A DNA stretch of 64,000 nt from Legionella gratiana (GTDB lineage Bacteria > Pseudomonadota > Gammaproteobacteria > Legionellales > Legionellaceae). Shown here one piece after another: positions 9,467 through 18,090 of this stretch. Within the stretch, counting starts at the first letter, position 1; every line of letters begins with the position of its first letter. Both the position numbers and the translations under genes were made by a program. Under the pieces are notes generated by a model that ran no database searches, had not been told where the DNA came from, and worked only from the letters and a program-made list of their open reading frames with translations. The DNA lies in assembly GCF_001467695.1 (NCBI RefSeq), contig NZ_LNYE01000029.1, positions 245,966-309,965 on the forward strand, in the 5' to 3' direction.

Positions 9467-9521
9467 CCTACTTGTTATTATATCGAGTTCAAAAATCTCA
9501 ATTGTATATAAAATGTACAAT
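9467..9521 (-). promoter_or_regulatory. 55-bp cis element, copy 2, upstream of ATP-grasp gene
   Basis: Matches 8014-8068 without gaps. On the minus strand it shows TATAAT and, upstream, the dyad TTGTA...TACAA, which is perfect in this copy (9503-9507 with 9516-9520 on the plus strand). It sits 41 bases from the ATP-grasp start and inside the divergent region shared with the response-regulator gene, which makes that regulator the obvious candidate to bind it. Confidence 0.6.
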
Positions 9522-9634
9522 TGCGTATGTGTTTGCTTACATCCTGGAATTTATGTAAAACTTAACTGAAACAGCACTTCAGACTGAATTTGTTTCACTA
9601 ATTTTTCTTATTTAAAGAGGCTTAGACGGTAAAA

Positions 9635-10327
9635 ATGAAAAATAAATCAATATTGCTTGTAGAAGACAACCTCAAGTTAGCCACTTATCTCAAAGATAGC
9701 CTACAAGAATCAGGTTATGATGTATCTATTGAAAAACGTGGTGATAGGGCTGTCTACCGCATTATTCGTGAGCAACCTGACATAGTAATATTAGATATAA
9801 TGCTTCCTGGCATGAATGGAGATCAAATATGTCACACTATTAGAGAGGACTATTTGGGAAAAATACTTATGCTAACAGCAGTTAACGATATTGAAAGTGA
9901 AGTATCTACTTTAAATTTAGGCGCAGATGACTACCTAACTAAACCTGTTGCAGACGAGGTGTTAAAAGCAAGGATAGAAGCATTGTTACGTAGACCTAAT
10001 TTAGTTAATAATCAAAATCAATTTCAATTTGGCAATTTTTCTATCAACTTTGGTACTAAGAGTGTTCATCTCTTTGATAAAAAACTTTCAATCAGTACCA
10101 GTGACTTTGAAGTTCTTGCTTTGTTGGTTAAGAATCATGACAGGTTGCTTAGTAGAAATAGCATTATGTATGCTCTTTCTGGGTACGAATATGATGGGGT
10201 TGATAGAAGTATCGATTTAAAAATATCACGGTTAAGAAAAGCATTGAATGATGATAGTAAAAAGCCTTATCGAATAAAAACAATTCATAAAAAAGGATAT
10301 GTATTTGTATCTGAGGCTTGGGAATAA
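9635..10327 (+). CDS. OmpR/PhoB-family response regulator, RstA-like
   Basis: The receiver domain (about 1-118) has the acidic pair E10-D11, the phosphoacceptor D54 in VILDIMLPGMNG, the switch threonine in MLTA and the lysine in LTKPV. The OmpR-type winged-helix DNA-binding domain (about 130-228) shows the SRLRKAL recognition-helix region and the final IKTIHKKGYVF hairpin. Its kinase follows three bases after its stop codon. Closest in style to RstA. Likely targets include the divergent ATP-grasp gene, judged from the shared 55-bp element. Confidence 0.92.
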   Translation: MKNKSILLVEDNLKLATYLKDSLQESGYDVSIEKRGDRAVYRIIREQPDIVILDIMLPGMNGDQICHTIREDYLGKILMLTAVNDIESEVSTLNLGADDYLTKPVADEVLKARIEALLRRPNLVNNQNQFQFGNFSINFGTKSVHLFDKKLSISTSDFEVLALLVKNHDRLLSRNSIMYALSGYEYDGVDRSIDLKISRLRKALNDDSKKPYRIKTIHKKGYVFVSEAWE

Positions 10328-10329
10328 AC

Positions 10330-11946
10330 ATGCTTCATCTTTACGCCAAAACAGTCACGCTGTCGGTAATAATCTCCCTATTAATCTTGGGTAGTTTTTA
10401 CTTTATTTTCGTTCACTTTATTGATTTAAATCGGCTAACAATAAATCGTCTTTTTGTAAATGGTAATTTTGCTGTGATTCAACAGCTGCTTAAAAATAAT
10501 CCTCCATCTTCATGGAATCAGGTGATTGATTCTATTCAGCCAACTGATAGGCCTAAAGCTAAAATACTAAAAATGGATGAGTTAAAAATTTCGAAGGAGC
10601 AAAAAAAGGATTTAAGACAGGGCAAGATAGTAATACTAACTGGTCCTGTGCACTATTTTTTAAATTATTTCTTACCCGATATATTTGCTTTACAAAAAAT
10701 AGGAAACACAAAGTATGTATTGCAAATCCAAGATAAGGCAACAATGTATACTACCATCCAAGATAATACAATATGGACGATTCATCTTATTGAAACTAAG
10801 CTTAAGACCTCAGAAAAAAGCAATTGGCCAAAAATTATTAAGCATTTCCAATCAATATATAATGTCCCTTTACAAATTGTATCTCCAGATAGCAAACAAT
10901 TACCTTTAGCTATTAGAAACAATCAGTATATCAAGGGATTGCAGTATGATCCCCCTAAGGCTGGTGGGTTCATTACAAAAGTTTATTTTAAGTTGGTAGA
11001 TTTAAATAAGATACTTATTCTAGGACCTATAAATTACCCCAAATTTTTAATTAAAGTACCTAAAATGCAGTTTTACTACCTGATAAGCTTTACGATTTTA
11101 ACGACTTTAACAGTGTTTTTGTTTACTTGGATATTTAGCCGAAATGTGAGAAAGATATTTGGTTTAACTAATGCCTACAGCAAGGGAGTATTTGATAAAA
11201 GAGTTAAATTTAGTAGGTTTTCTATTCTTTATGGTGTGCATAATAATATTGTGAGTATGGGAGGTAAAATAAAAAACTTAATTAAAACCCAACAAAATAT
11301 GTCTCGTTTTGTGGCTCATGAAATTAGAACCCCATTATATACGATGCAATTGGCTTTAGATGCAATGGAAAAATCTTTTAAAAAAAAACAGGATCCTTCG
11401 AAGCATATGAATAGCCTAAGAGATGATATTAAAGATCTCAATAAATTAGTGAGTTATTTTTTAATTTATTCACAAAGCACAAGTAATGAAATGAAAGTAA
11501 AAAAGCGGTTTTTGGATATAAGGAAATGGCTTTTTGCATTAGTTAACGGTCATCAAAGTTATGATTTGAAGGTTAATTTAGAAGTATCTGATGATGAAAA
11601 AAGCATTGTGGAATTTGATCCAGATTTATTAAAATTTGCTGTTAATAACTTAATTAGTAATGCATTAAAATTTGCAAACAATAAGATACAAGTTTCTTTA
11701 CATGTAAACGATAACCGAGCTGTTATCCACGTTGATGATGATGGGGCTGGGGTAGAAGATGAGAATAAACAAGCTATATTCCAAGCATTTGTAACGCTTG
11801 AACGAGATGAATCTTTTGGTAAACACATTGGATTGGGCTTGGCTATAACCAAATCAATAGTAGAGCTGCATGGAGGGCATATGATTTTAGAAGACTCTCC
11901 TATCTTAACAGGTTCAAGGTTTAGTATTTACTTGCCTATTAGTTGA
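10330..11946 (+). CDS. Membrane sensor histidine kinase, RstB-like
   Basis: ATG at 10330 directly after the regulator stop gives 538 aa; a TTG four codons earlier (10318) is the alternative. Transmembrane segments at about 10-33 and 250-270 flank a sensor region of about 215 residues. Then come a HAMP-like linker, the H-box FVAHEIRTPLYTM with phosphorylated histidine near residue 330, the N-box NLISNALKFANN, and the G boxes DDDGAGVED and GKHIGLGLAI. It should phosphorylate the upstream regulator. Signal unknown. Confidence 0.92.
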   Translation: MLHLYAKTVTLSVIISLLILGSFYFIFVHFIDLNRLTINRLFVNGNFAVIQQLLKNNPPSSWNQVIDSIQPTDRPKAKILKMDELKISKEQKKDLRQGKIVILTGPVHYFLNYFLPDIFALQKIGNTKYVLQIQDKATMYTTIQDNTIWTIHLIETKLKTSEKSNWPKIIKHFQSIYNVPLQIVSPDSKQLPLAIRNNQYIKGLQYDPPKAGGFITKVYFKLVDLNKILILGPINYPKFLIKVPKMQFYYLISFTILTTLTVFLFTWIFSRNVRKIFGLTNAYSKGVFDKRVKFSRFSILYGVHNNIVSMGGKIKNLIKTQQNMSRFVAHEIRTPLYTMQLALDAMEKSFKKKQDPSKHMNSLRDDIKDLNKLVSYFLIYSQSTSNEMKVKKRFLDIRKWLFALVNGHQSYDLKVNLEVSDDEKSIVEFDPDLLKFAVNNLISNALKFANNKIQVSLHVNDNRAVIHVDDDGAGVEDENKQAIFQAFVTLERDESFGKHIGLGLAITKSIVELHGGHMILEDSPILTGSRFSIYLPIS

Positions 11947-11993
11947 TGGACGTCTAATTTCAATATAAAAAAGACATTAGTCATTTTATGGCT

Positions 11994-12036
11994 TCTGGGT
12001 GGCGGCCTTTTGCGTCACCCAGACTACAATTTTTTA
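11994..12036 (+). terminator. Rho-independent terminator of the two-component operon
   Basis: TCTGGGTG (11994-12001) pairs with CACCCAGA (12016-12023), and a six-T run follows after ACTACAA. It lies 48 bases after the kinase stop and just beyond the end of the convergent lipoprotein gene. Confidence 0.7.
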
Positions 12037-12047
12037 ATCAATAAAGG

Positions 12048-12320
12048 TCAATAGCAGTTGTAGCCACATAGAGACTCTACAGGATAAGAATAAAATACCC
12101 CGGGCTGAACAACAGGCGTAATAACACTTGTTACGGTGACTGGTCGGTATGTAACTGTGGGCCTGTATCTAACTACGGGTTGATAGGTAACTACTGGTTT
12201 GTAGGCAACCGTGGATGTGTATGTAATTGCTGGTGTATATACTGGTGTGTATTTAACTGCATTGGTACAATAACATCCGGTCATTAGAATAATAGTCCCT
12301 AAAAGAATAATCCATTTCAT
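12048..12320 (-). CDS. Small lipoprotein with tandem YxPVVxYxP repeats
   Basis: A GGGGG ribosome-binding site eight bases before the ATG at 12320 selects this start over one six codons upstream, giving 90 aa. The signal ends in LMTGC, a lipobox-like site with cysteine 16 as the lipid-modified residue. The mature part is built from short valine/tyrosine/proline repeats (YKPVV, YQPVV, YRPTV, YRPVT), suggesting an extended beta or collagen-like strand. Surface or periplasmic attachment is inferred; function unknown. Confidence 0.65.
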   Translation of the reverse strand: MKWIILLGTIILMTGCYCTNAVKYTPVYTPAITYTSTVAYKPVVTYQPVVRYRPTVTYRPVTVTSVITPVVQPGVFYSYPVESLCGYNCY

Positions 12321-12488
12321 TATGAAGCCCCCTTTCATGGATGCCTACAAAAATAGTAGATTATTTGATCAATTAATTCAAGAATAGAACATTATTGGGC
12401 AAGGAAAATGATTAGGTATGTGGTTTTTTACCCGGAGTCTTAATTGGAAATAGTTCTTTATACACAAGTACACCAAACAGAAGTAATG

Positions 12489-13913
12489 TCAATCTACTTT
12501 TTTTCCAGTTGGTTTAACACTGATTTTTGCTGGAGTAAGGTTGTTAGTGATACGGGAGACAGCTTTATCCACTCGTCGTTGAAGCATGATTTCAACCATT
12601 ACTGTTTCATTCGGGTGGAGAATTTTGTTTATGTCAGCTAGCGAGGAATGAAAATCAAGTAATCTGTAATAGGCAAGGGCTTGGTTGCTTGGCTCAGGGT
12701 ATGCCTTAATACGGAACCCCAGATTACCCTGCATTTTTGGCGTATTAATTCCGGTTTTCATGATATCGTAGTCAAGAAAATAAGTCAGTTTTCCTCGATT
12801 ATTCAGGTTTCGCTGGCGATCTATGAAGAAACCTCTAGGAAGTGCTTGCTCACTATATTGGGGTCCAGCAGTTAGATAAAGATCATAATCGACAAGATGA
12901 TTGCCTCGATCATCAATAAGCCGGAAAATAATCATAGAGTAGCGATTAGTGATATATTCGCGCTTATAGATAAGCGTTTTCACAAGTTCTGTATGCTCAT
13001 TTTTCTGAGTTTCTTGAGTAATCTTATCCAGTTCTTTTGCTAATGTATTATAGGAGTCACGATTTTTTACTTGCAGGCATCGCAGAACCCATATTGCCGT
13101 AGGATGAGTGGCTGCATTGGCCATAGTAACACTTCGGATTATTCCGATATTTTTACCGGAATGCGAACGTCCAGGAAGAACTCCAAATGCCATTGGCTGT
13201 GTGCGTATCATATTGGCGATAACAAGACTTTCACCATTATTTCCCTCCTGATGTAATTTTAATAAGCTATAATTCATATTTGTAGCAGCTACACGTACCA
13301 CTCCATCCGATCCGGCTTCTCCCGTGTAGGAGTTAACTGCATCATAAAGTTGGCGATCAATTTTCTGGCCTGTAAGTACAAAGGAATAGATGCCATTAGC
13401 AGTACAATCGTAATCAAGCCAACTTTCATTAAGTTGCCAGCTTAAGTCGCTTCCGAGCTCAAGCCAATCAAGTACGCACTCGCCCGGTTCCACACCTTCA
13501 AAAAAACTCTTTATACGTCCTAGTCGGGATTTACCAAGTTGAGCAAGGGCAGAACCGTGATTGGCGGGGGCTAACATGATAAGATGGCTTAATGGACATT
13601 TTGCAAGATTATTCTTAAAGTATAAATCCATCCATTTTCGCACAATAGGTCCACCGGTAGAGTGAGTAATACAAGCAAAGCGCTCCCCATGGCGTAGCTT
13701 ATCAGCAATTTCATCACGTACCGCATGATCAAATGCACGTGCTATATCGTCAACTGTTACTGTATCATCAAAGCTGATGTAGCGCCCGAGATATATATTA
13801 CCAACTTGAACATTCAGTTTTCCATCTTTGCTCTGACTTTCAAGCCATTGAGGAAGCTCACCATAAGTATTGGTATGTGTGACACTCCAACCATGGACGA
13901 AGATAACAATCAT
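12489..13913 (-). CDS. plaB: Phospholipase A / lysophospholipase PlaB
   Basis: PlaB is the major cell-associated, contact-haemolytic phospholipase A of Legionella and contributes to virulence in L. pneumophila. This protein has the family length, 474 aa. The published catalytic triad falls at the expected residues: S85 in THSTGG, D203 in GSDGVV and H251 in RSHSG. Residues 1-310 form an alpha/beta hydrolase; the remainder is the PlaB-specific C-terminal domain needed for activity. There is no Sec signal, as known for PlaB. An AAGGAG site precedes the ATG. It is transcribed alone. Confidence 0.96.
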   Translation of the reverse strand: MIVIFVHGWSVTHTNTYGELPQWLESQSKDGKLNVQVGNIYLGRYISFDDTVTVDDIARAFDHAVRDEIADKLRHGERFACITHSTGGPIVRKWMDLYFKNNLAKCPLSHLIMLAPANHGSALAQLGKSRLGRIKSFFEGVEPGECVLDWLELGSDLSWQLNESWLDYDCTANGIYSFVLTGQKIDRQLYDAVNSYTGEAGSDGVVRVAATNMNYSLLKLHQEGNNGESLVIANMIRTQPMAFGVLPGRSHSGKNIGIIRSVTMANAATHPTAIWVLRCLQVKNRDSYNTLAKELDKITQETQKNEHTELVKTLIYKREYITNRYSMIIFRLIDDRGNHLVDYDLYLTAGPQYSEQALPRGFFIDRQRNLNNRGKLTYFLDYDIMKTGINTPKMQGNLGFRIKAYPEPSNQALAYYRLLDFHSSLADINKILHPNETVMVEIMLQRRVDKAVSRITNNLTPAKISVKPTGKKVD

Positions 13914-14122
13914 AATGCTCCTTACTTATTGGATCCGCAACAAGAGATTGTCGGGTAACTCAATGATATTAAATTATTTTACATCCAACCCTCAAGTTTT
14001 TTGTAATTCACTACATAGAAACTCATAGTAACAGTTTCCGTATGTAGCGAATTAAGGCAGCGTCATCCCGAATTAGGAAAGGATGTATGTGGTTTGAGTA
14101 TGGAGCTTTAGAAGGGAGATTA

Positions 14123-15298
14123 TCATGGCTCATACAATCGATTAGGGGATGATGGGGCTATTTCATTACGTGCTGAATTAGTTTTTTGCTTATTCATATT
14201 ATGAATGAAACCTTGAGATAACATTGCTTCTTGCGACGCAGTATTAATATTCACTGTCTCAAATAGCTCATATAATTGATTAAGCTTGAGTTCATTATTA
14301 CAAAGACGAAGAATAAGCTCTGGCGTTCCTATATTCTTCTCTTCCAAGTAATCCAAACACCGGAAAAATGATACCCCCAGCTTGGAACTGTTGGTTTTTA
14401 ATGCATTATATACATCTTGAGTAAGGCTATTTAACCTTGTAATAATTAAAATTTCCTCTGATAATTTTTTTGACAATAAATCCGCAACGTCAAATTGAAT
14501 TTTGGCTTTATTAAGCTCAATGAACGCTAAAAGTTCAGATTCAGAATGATAGCCTAAGCGAGTAGTCATTATCCATTTTGCTGATTCAGCATTTAATTGC
14601 TGGGCATGGTTTACTTTTTCTAAAGAGGATAAAAATTCATACGGTAGGCCACTGTACTTAAAGTATGTTAATGTTTCTTGATTAAGTGCATGGGCTTCCT
14701 GCAGCAGGATTAGTGCTTTTGCATATTCAACCGGATACAATGCATCACGGTAAGACAAAATATCAATATACTCCTTTTTATACAGTCCTGCTGTTTTTAA
14801 TAAAGAAAGTGCTTCTATAGATTCCTGTAAGGCAGGGGCAGAAATTTTTAATAAGGTTACCACACTTGGATTTAAATCTTCAGCACGATACAGGTTAGTC
14901 AGATGAGATAACAAGTTTGTATCAAAATTTGGGAAGAATGGATCGCTATTGTGATTGCAGCTTTCATATAAGGACACCATTAGTTCAGTTATTTCATGAC
15001 TATAAATACCTTGTTTCTTTAGATAGAGCAATGCATCGGTGATACTTTTAAAATGGTTACTTTCTCTTAAAAAAAGACCAATCGAATGCTGATCTATACC
15101 AAATTCATCGTGTAGTATTTCCAATGATTCTATGAAGGTAAATCCATCGAAAACCACTAGCGGACGAATATATTTATCAACTAACTCAGTACGTTCAGTA
15201 TCAGCGCAATACTTTAAAAGCTCGAGTGCTACTCTGTATCTCTTATGATGTGGTTGATATACCTTTATAATTTCTAACCAATTATTTATGTTGTTCAT
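14123..15298 (-). CDS. Helical-repeat protein, candidate Dot/Icm effector
   Basis: The ATG at 15298 has an AGGA site and is preferred over an upstream GTG, giving 391 aa. The sequence is a chain of 35-45-residue alpha-helical units of the form A-LL--AGL---E--D-L, for example SIEALSLLKTAGLYKKEYIDIL and YAKALILLQEAHALNQETLTYF. Similar units fill the N-terminal third of the 1741-aa protein at 46724-51949. No signal peptide or enzyme motif. The polar tail (NKQKTNSARNEIAPSSPNRLYEP) may be a secretion signal. The role is not known. Confidence 0.65.
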   Translation of the reverse strand: MNNINNWLEIIKVYQPHHKRYRVALELLKYCADTERTELVDKYIRPLVVFDGFTFIESLEILHDEFGIDQHSIGLFLRESNHFKSITDALLYLKKQGIYSHEITELMVSLYESCNHNSDPFFPNFDTNLLSHLTNLYRAEDLNPSVVTLLKISAPALQESIEALSLLKTAGLYKKEYIDILSYRDALYPVEYAKALILLQEAHALNQETLTYFKYSGLPYEFLSSLEKVNHAQQLNAESAKWIMTTRLGYHSESELLAFIELNKAKIQFDVADLLSKKLSEEILIITRLNSLTQDVYNALKTNSSKLGVSFFRCLDYLEEKNIGTPELILRLCNNELKLNQLYELFETVNINTASQEAMLSQGFIHNMNKQKTNSARNEIAPSSPNRLYEP

Positions 15299-15660
15299 TA
15301 CTATTCCTGATTTTATAGCTCGAAAGCACAATTAAAGAGGGAAAAACCAAACGCAATCCTTTGCACAAATAGAATACAATTATAGGGCTATCAGAGTAAA
15401 AATCACCTGTCGATAACTATCAGTAATCTGATCACTTTATCTTCTATACTTCTTAAATAATTTTTTATCTATTACAAATTGTTCGTGTATTAATTCCAAT
15501 TTTCTTGACTGTTTTAGGTGCAATTACATCAGAATTATTTTTGGATATGAAAAAAGAAATTATTAATTGGTTTTTATTTTTTTAGCATTTAGACAGTTTT
15601 TTGATGAGAATGTTCTATTATATATAGAACCTCACTCGTTCTTTTGGTGGAAGTATAAAT
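15299..15660. other. Intergenic region between divergent genes
   Basis: AT-rich promoter region for the minus-strand helical-repeat gene and the plus-strand oxygenase. The only clear structure is the dyad at 15612-15630. I see no coding or RNA gene in it. Confidence 0.5.
15612..15630 (+). promoter_or_regulatory. Palindrome upstream of the oxygenase gene
   Basis: GTTCTAT and ATAGAAC form a perfect 7-bp dyad around TATAT, 30 bases before the oxygenase ATG. The centre resembles a -10 box, so a repressor operator is possible. Confidence 0.45.
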
Positions 15661-16437
15661 ATGAAAGACTTATTAACAGATTTGATAGTACAAAGGTTGA
15701 ATGAATCTAAAGACGATTTGAAAAAACAATTTTTCTTTGAACATCCCATAAAAGTTGCTCATTTTTTCGCACTTGATAATCTTCTACCGACTGAAATTGC
15801 AGAAAAAATATATGAAAATTTTCCTAAGCCAAAACAAATGCGCTTATTAAATAATTATGGAGAATTAAAGTTAAAATATAGCTATGTAAAGCGGGAATCC
15901 AGTTTATTGCAAGATCTTCATTCTGCTATCCAAGATCCGAAGGTTATTTCTGTAGTTGAAGAAATAACAGAAATTAAAAATCAAGTTCCTGATAAAACAC
16001 GTCTTGCTGGTGGAATTAGCACACTGCTTAAGGGTCATTATATAAATCCTCATCTAGACAGTTCGCATGATGTGGATGGAAAACTCTATCAGGCGGTAAA
16101 TTTACTTTATTATGTTTCTCCGAATTGGAAACTTGAAAATGGTGGTAATTACGAAGTATGGGATGAAGAAATAAAGAATTGCATTATTGTTCCGAATTTT
16201 TTTAATCGCCTAGTTGTGATGGGAGCAAGTCGAACAGCTTGGCACGCAGTTAATCCAGTTTTATGTGATTCACCTAGATGTTGTGTATTTAATTACTTTT
16301 ATACTGAAGACTCACCTGAGGGTAAAGAATATTTTCACAAGTCCACATCTTTATTGTTTAATTCATTAATTAAACCACGTCCTGAACAAAAAATTCGTCG
16401 TGCTATTATGAATGTATTACTAAAAAAGGTATGGTGA
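15661..16437 (+). CDS. 2-oxoglutarate/Fe(II)-dependent oxygenase
   Basis: The 258-aa protein has the full jelly-roll oxygenase signature: H131-L-D133 in NPHLDSSHD and H195 in AWHAVNPV bind iron, and R206 in SPRCCVFNYFYT would bind 2-oxoglutarate. It fits the prolyl-4-hydroxylase-like 2OG-Fe(II) oxygenase families. The substrate (a protein residue or small molecule) cannot be read from sequence. A GGTGG-type site lies upstream. It is followed by a decayed GST fragment rather than a partner gene. Confidence 0.85.
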   Translation: MKDLLTDLIVQRLNESKDDLKKQFFFEHPIKVAHFFALDNLLPTEIAEKIYENFPKPKQMRLLNNYGELKLKYSYVKRESSLLQDLHSAIQDPKVISVVEEITEIKNQVPDKTRLAGGISTLLKGHYINPHLDSSHDVDGKLYQAVNLLYYVSPNWKLENGGNYEVWDEEIKNCIIVPNFFNRLVVMGASRTAWHAVNPVLCDSPRCCVFNYFYTEDSPEGKEYFHKSTSLLFNSLIKPRPEQKIRRAIMNVLLKKVW

Positions 16438-16439
16438 GG

Positions 16440-16585
16440 ACATTATAACGATCGTGAGTATTTCGGTAAAAACCGTCCTGTTTTTTCTGCTAGATACTGT
16501 AAAATAGCACTAGATCAAGGTTGATTACTGTTTTTAGGATTATGATCAACTAGAGCAGGAATTCGATTATTTGGTGATATGAAAA
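16440..16585 (-). pseudogene. Remnant of a yfcG-type glutathione transferase gene
   Basis: About 145 bases align with the interior of the intact GST gene near 23558-23706. Shared runs include ATAACG, CTGTTTTTTCTGCTA, AGGATTATGATCAACTA and GCAGGAATTCGATTATT, in the same orientation. In the intact gene this covers the ISIFESGAILLYLAEKTG region. The copy has gaps and substitutions that break the frame and lacks both gene ends. It starts within three bases of the oxygenase stop codon. Confidence 0.75.
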
Positions 16586-16825
16586 AAATTTTGTCCTGAT
16601 ATAGAGCAAATAAATTCTGATACAGTGAGATTTTTTGTGCCTGATATAATTTATCATATTGAAGATCATTCTAGTGTTATGTTTTTAGCTAATAATCAAT
16701 TTTCTAGGTAACGCTCAAGATTGAACGCTGGGCTTTTCAGCCCAGCCTACGCTTGCTTTTGCTCTTTACTAAAATGGGTTGTCATTGCCAGTTAAGTCGA
16801 GAGGAAAACCCTATAATTAGTTTCC
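16586..16825. other. Non-coding stretch with a short hairpin repeat
   Basis: No gene is visible. A perfect 8-bp hairpin with arms GCTGGGCT and AGCCCAGC and loop TTTC sits at about 16728-16747. It lacks a U-tract and looks like a fragment of a dispersed intergenic repeat. Confidence 0.4.
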
Positions 16826-16854
16826 TTGACAATAGTTTCCAATGAAACTATAAT
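16826..16854 (+). promoter_or_regulatory. Sigma-70 promoter with embedded MarR-type operator
   Basis: TTGACA (16826-16831), a 17-base spacer and TATAAT (16849-16854) make a full-consensus promoter. Between and overlapping the boxes lies the perfect dyad ATAGTTTC-CAAT-GAAACTAT (16832-16851), the size and position expected for autorepression by the MarR protein encoded directly downstream. Confidence 0.8.
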
Positions 16855-16878
16855 TGCGAAATGCGGAGCGAGGTTGGA

Positions 16879-17352
16879 ATGAGAAACATTAAAAGAAAAG
16901 AAAAAGCAAGTAAATTGACCGATCATATTGGTTATTGGATGCGATTAATTTCAAATGATGTCTCGTATTCCTTTGCAAAAAAGTTAGAAATAACCGGTGT
17001 AACAGTGGCTGAATGGGTAGTCCTTAGAAAAATGTATGAAAGCAATGATATGATTTCCCCTAGTGCTGTAGCTGAAGTGACAGGACTTACTCGAGGTGCA
17101 ATTTCAAAATTGATCACTAGGCTTCTTGGGAAGGGCCTTGTAAATCGTAAAGAAGCTTCTGATGACCGACGTTTTCAAGATTTAGAATTGACCCTTAAAG
17201 CTATAGCATTAGTTCCTAAGTTGGCTTCCCTAGCAGATCAAAATGATGAAGAGTTTTTCTCAATCCTTACACCCATGGAGCAAGGGCAGCTTAAAGTAAT
17301 TTTAAAAAAACTTGCTAATTATCATCAAATTAAAACCGCACCAATTCAATAA
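16879..17352 (+). CDS. MarR-family transcriptional regulator
   Basis: Winged-helix protein with the MarR core: the DNA-binding helix pair SAVAEVTGLTRGAISKLITRLLGKGLV and the wing NRKEASDDRRFQDLELT. The promoter predicts a transcript start near 16861, which would make an ATG there leaderless; the ATG at 16879 has a GAGG site and is preferred (157 aa). MarR proteins usually repress their own operon and release DNA on binding a small phenolic ligand or on oxidation. The DUF1398 gene 21 bases downstream is probably cotranscribed. Confidence 0.9.
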   Translation: MRNIKRKEKASKLTDHIGYWMRLISNDVSYSFAKKLEITGVTVAEWVVLRKMYESNDMISPSAVAEVTGLTRGAISKLITRLLGKGLVNRKEASDDRRFQDLELTLKAIALVPKLASLADQNDEEFFSILTPMEQGQLKVILKKLANYHQIKTAPIQ

Positions 17353-17373
17353 GAAAAATAGTGGAGGTAACCT

Positions 17374-17796
17374 ATGAGCGAAGCCATTGATAACTTTAAG
17401 AGTGCAATCCAATTTGCGATGTCAATTCGCCCAAAGGTTGGAGGGTTTCCTGTTTTAGCTGAAGTAATGCGCATGGCTGGAATCAAACAAAATCTTTGGT
17501 ATCTGCCTTCTTGCCAAAGTATTTATATCACAAACAAAGGAAATATAGTTTCTCAAGGAACTCCTTTAGTTACTGGAGAATTAGATATTCCTGAATTTAA
17601 TAAAGAAGCACTTATTAAAGCTATTCGGGTTGATCAAGCCGGTGAAAGCACTTTTTCTGAATTTCTCCAAGCTTCTTGGAAAGCCGGTGTCTTTCATTAT
17701 ATTGTTGATCTAGAAAGGCGTACCGTCACTTATTATAGTGTACTTGGTGAATTCTATGTTGAGGAGTATCCTGCTGTGGATGTAAAACGACTTTAA
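17374..17796 (+). CDS. DUF1398 family protein
   Basis: This 140-aa protein matches the DUF1398 pattern (relatives include E. coli YbcV): an N-terminal helix, WYLPSCQSIYIT, and the closing FHYIVDLERRTVTYYSVLGEFYVEEYPAV block. The family has no established function. A GGAGG site precedes the ATG. Its position right behind a MarR gene under one strong promoter suggests it is the regulated partner. Cytoplasmic, no membrane segment. Confidence 0.8.
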   Translation: MSEAIDNFKSAIQFAMSIRPKVGGFPVLAEVMRMAGIKQNLWYLPSCQSIYITNKGNIVSQGTPLVTGELDIPEFNKEALIKAIRVDQAGESTFSEFLQASWKAGVFHYIVDLERRTVTYYSVLGEFYVEEYPAVDVKRL

Positions 17797-18039
17797 AGAG
17801 ATACCAATAAGTGGTTCATTCAACAACCAACAATGGATTAGCAGCAAGCATTCTGAGTTCAATTGACACTTCGGTCAAATACAATAGTAATACGGTATTT
17901 GTTCAGAATTCATACTCAATATCTTGGGTCTGATTAATTTTCAAATTAGCTTCATATGTTGATGCTAGCATCTATTCTTATTAAGTAATTAATTATTCCT
18001 AAGTGAATAGATGGATAATTGATTTAATTCCAAAAAAAC

Positions 18040-18068
18040 TTGCATATGAAATATAGTATAACTATAAT
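18040..18068 (+). promoter_or_regulatory. Promoter and operator of the toxin-antitoxin operon
   Basis: TTGCAT (18040-18045), 17-base spacer, TATAAT (18063-18068). The dyad TATAGT-ATA-ACTATA (18052-18066) overlaps the spacer and -10 box. This suits autorepression by the Xre-type antitoxin, the usual control of such operons. Confidence 0.7.
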
Positions 18069-18090
18069 TTCAAATGAAAGGGGATTCAAA

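Noticed and set aside
16728..16747. GCTGGGCT/AGCCCAGC hairpin as a terminator
   Set aside because: No U-tract follows, and no intact gene ends nearby; it is more likely a repeat fragment.
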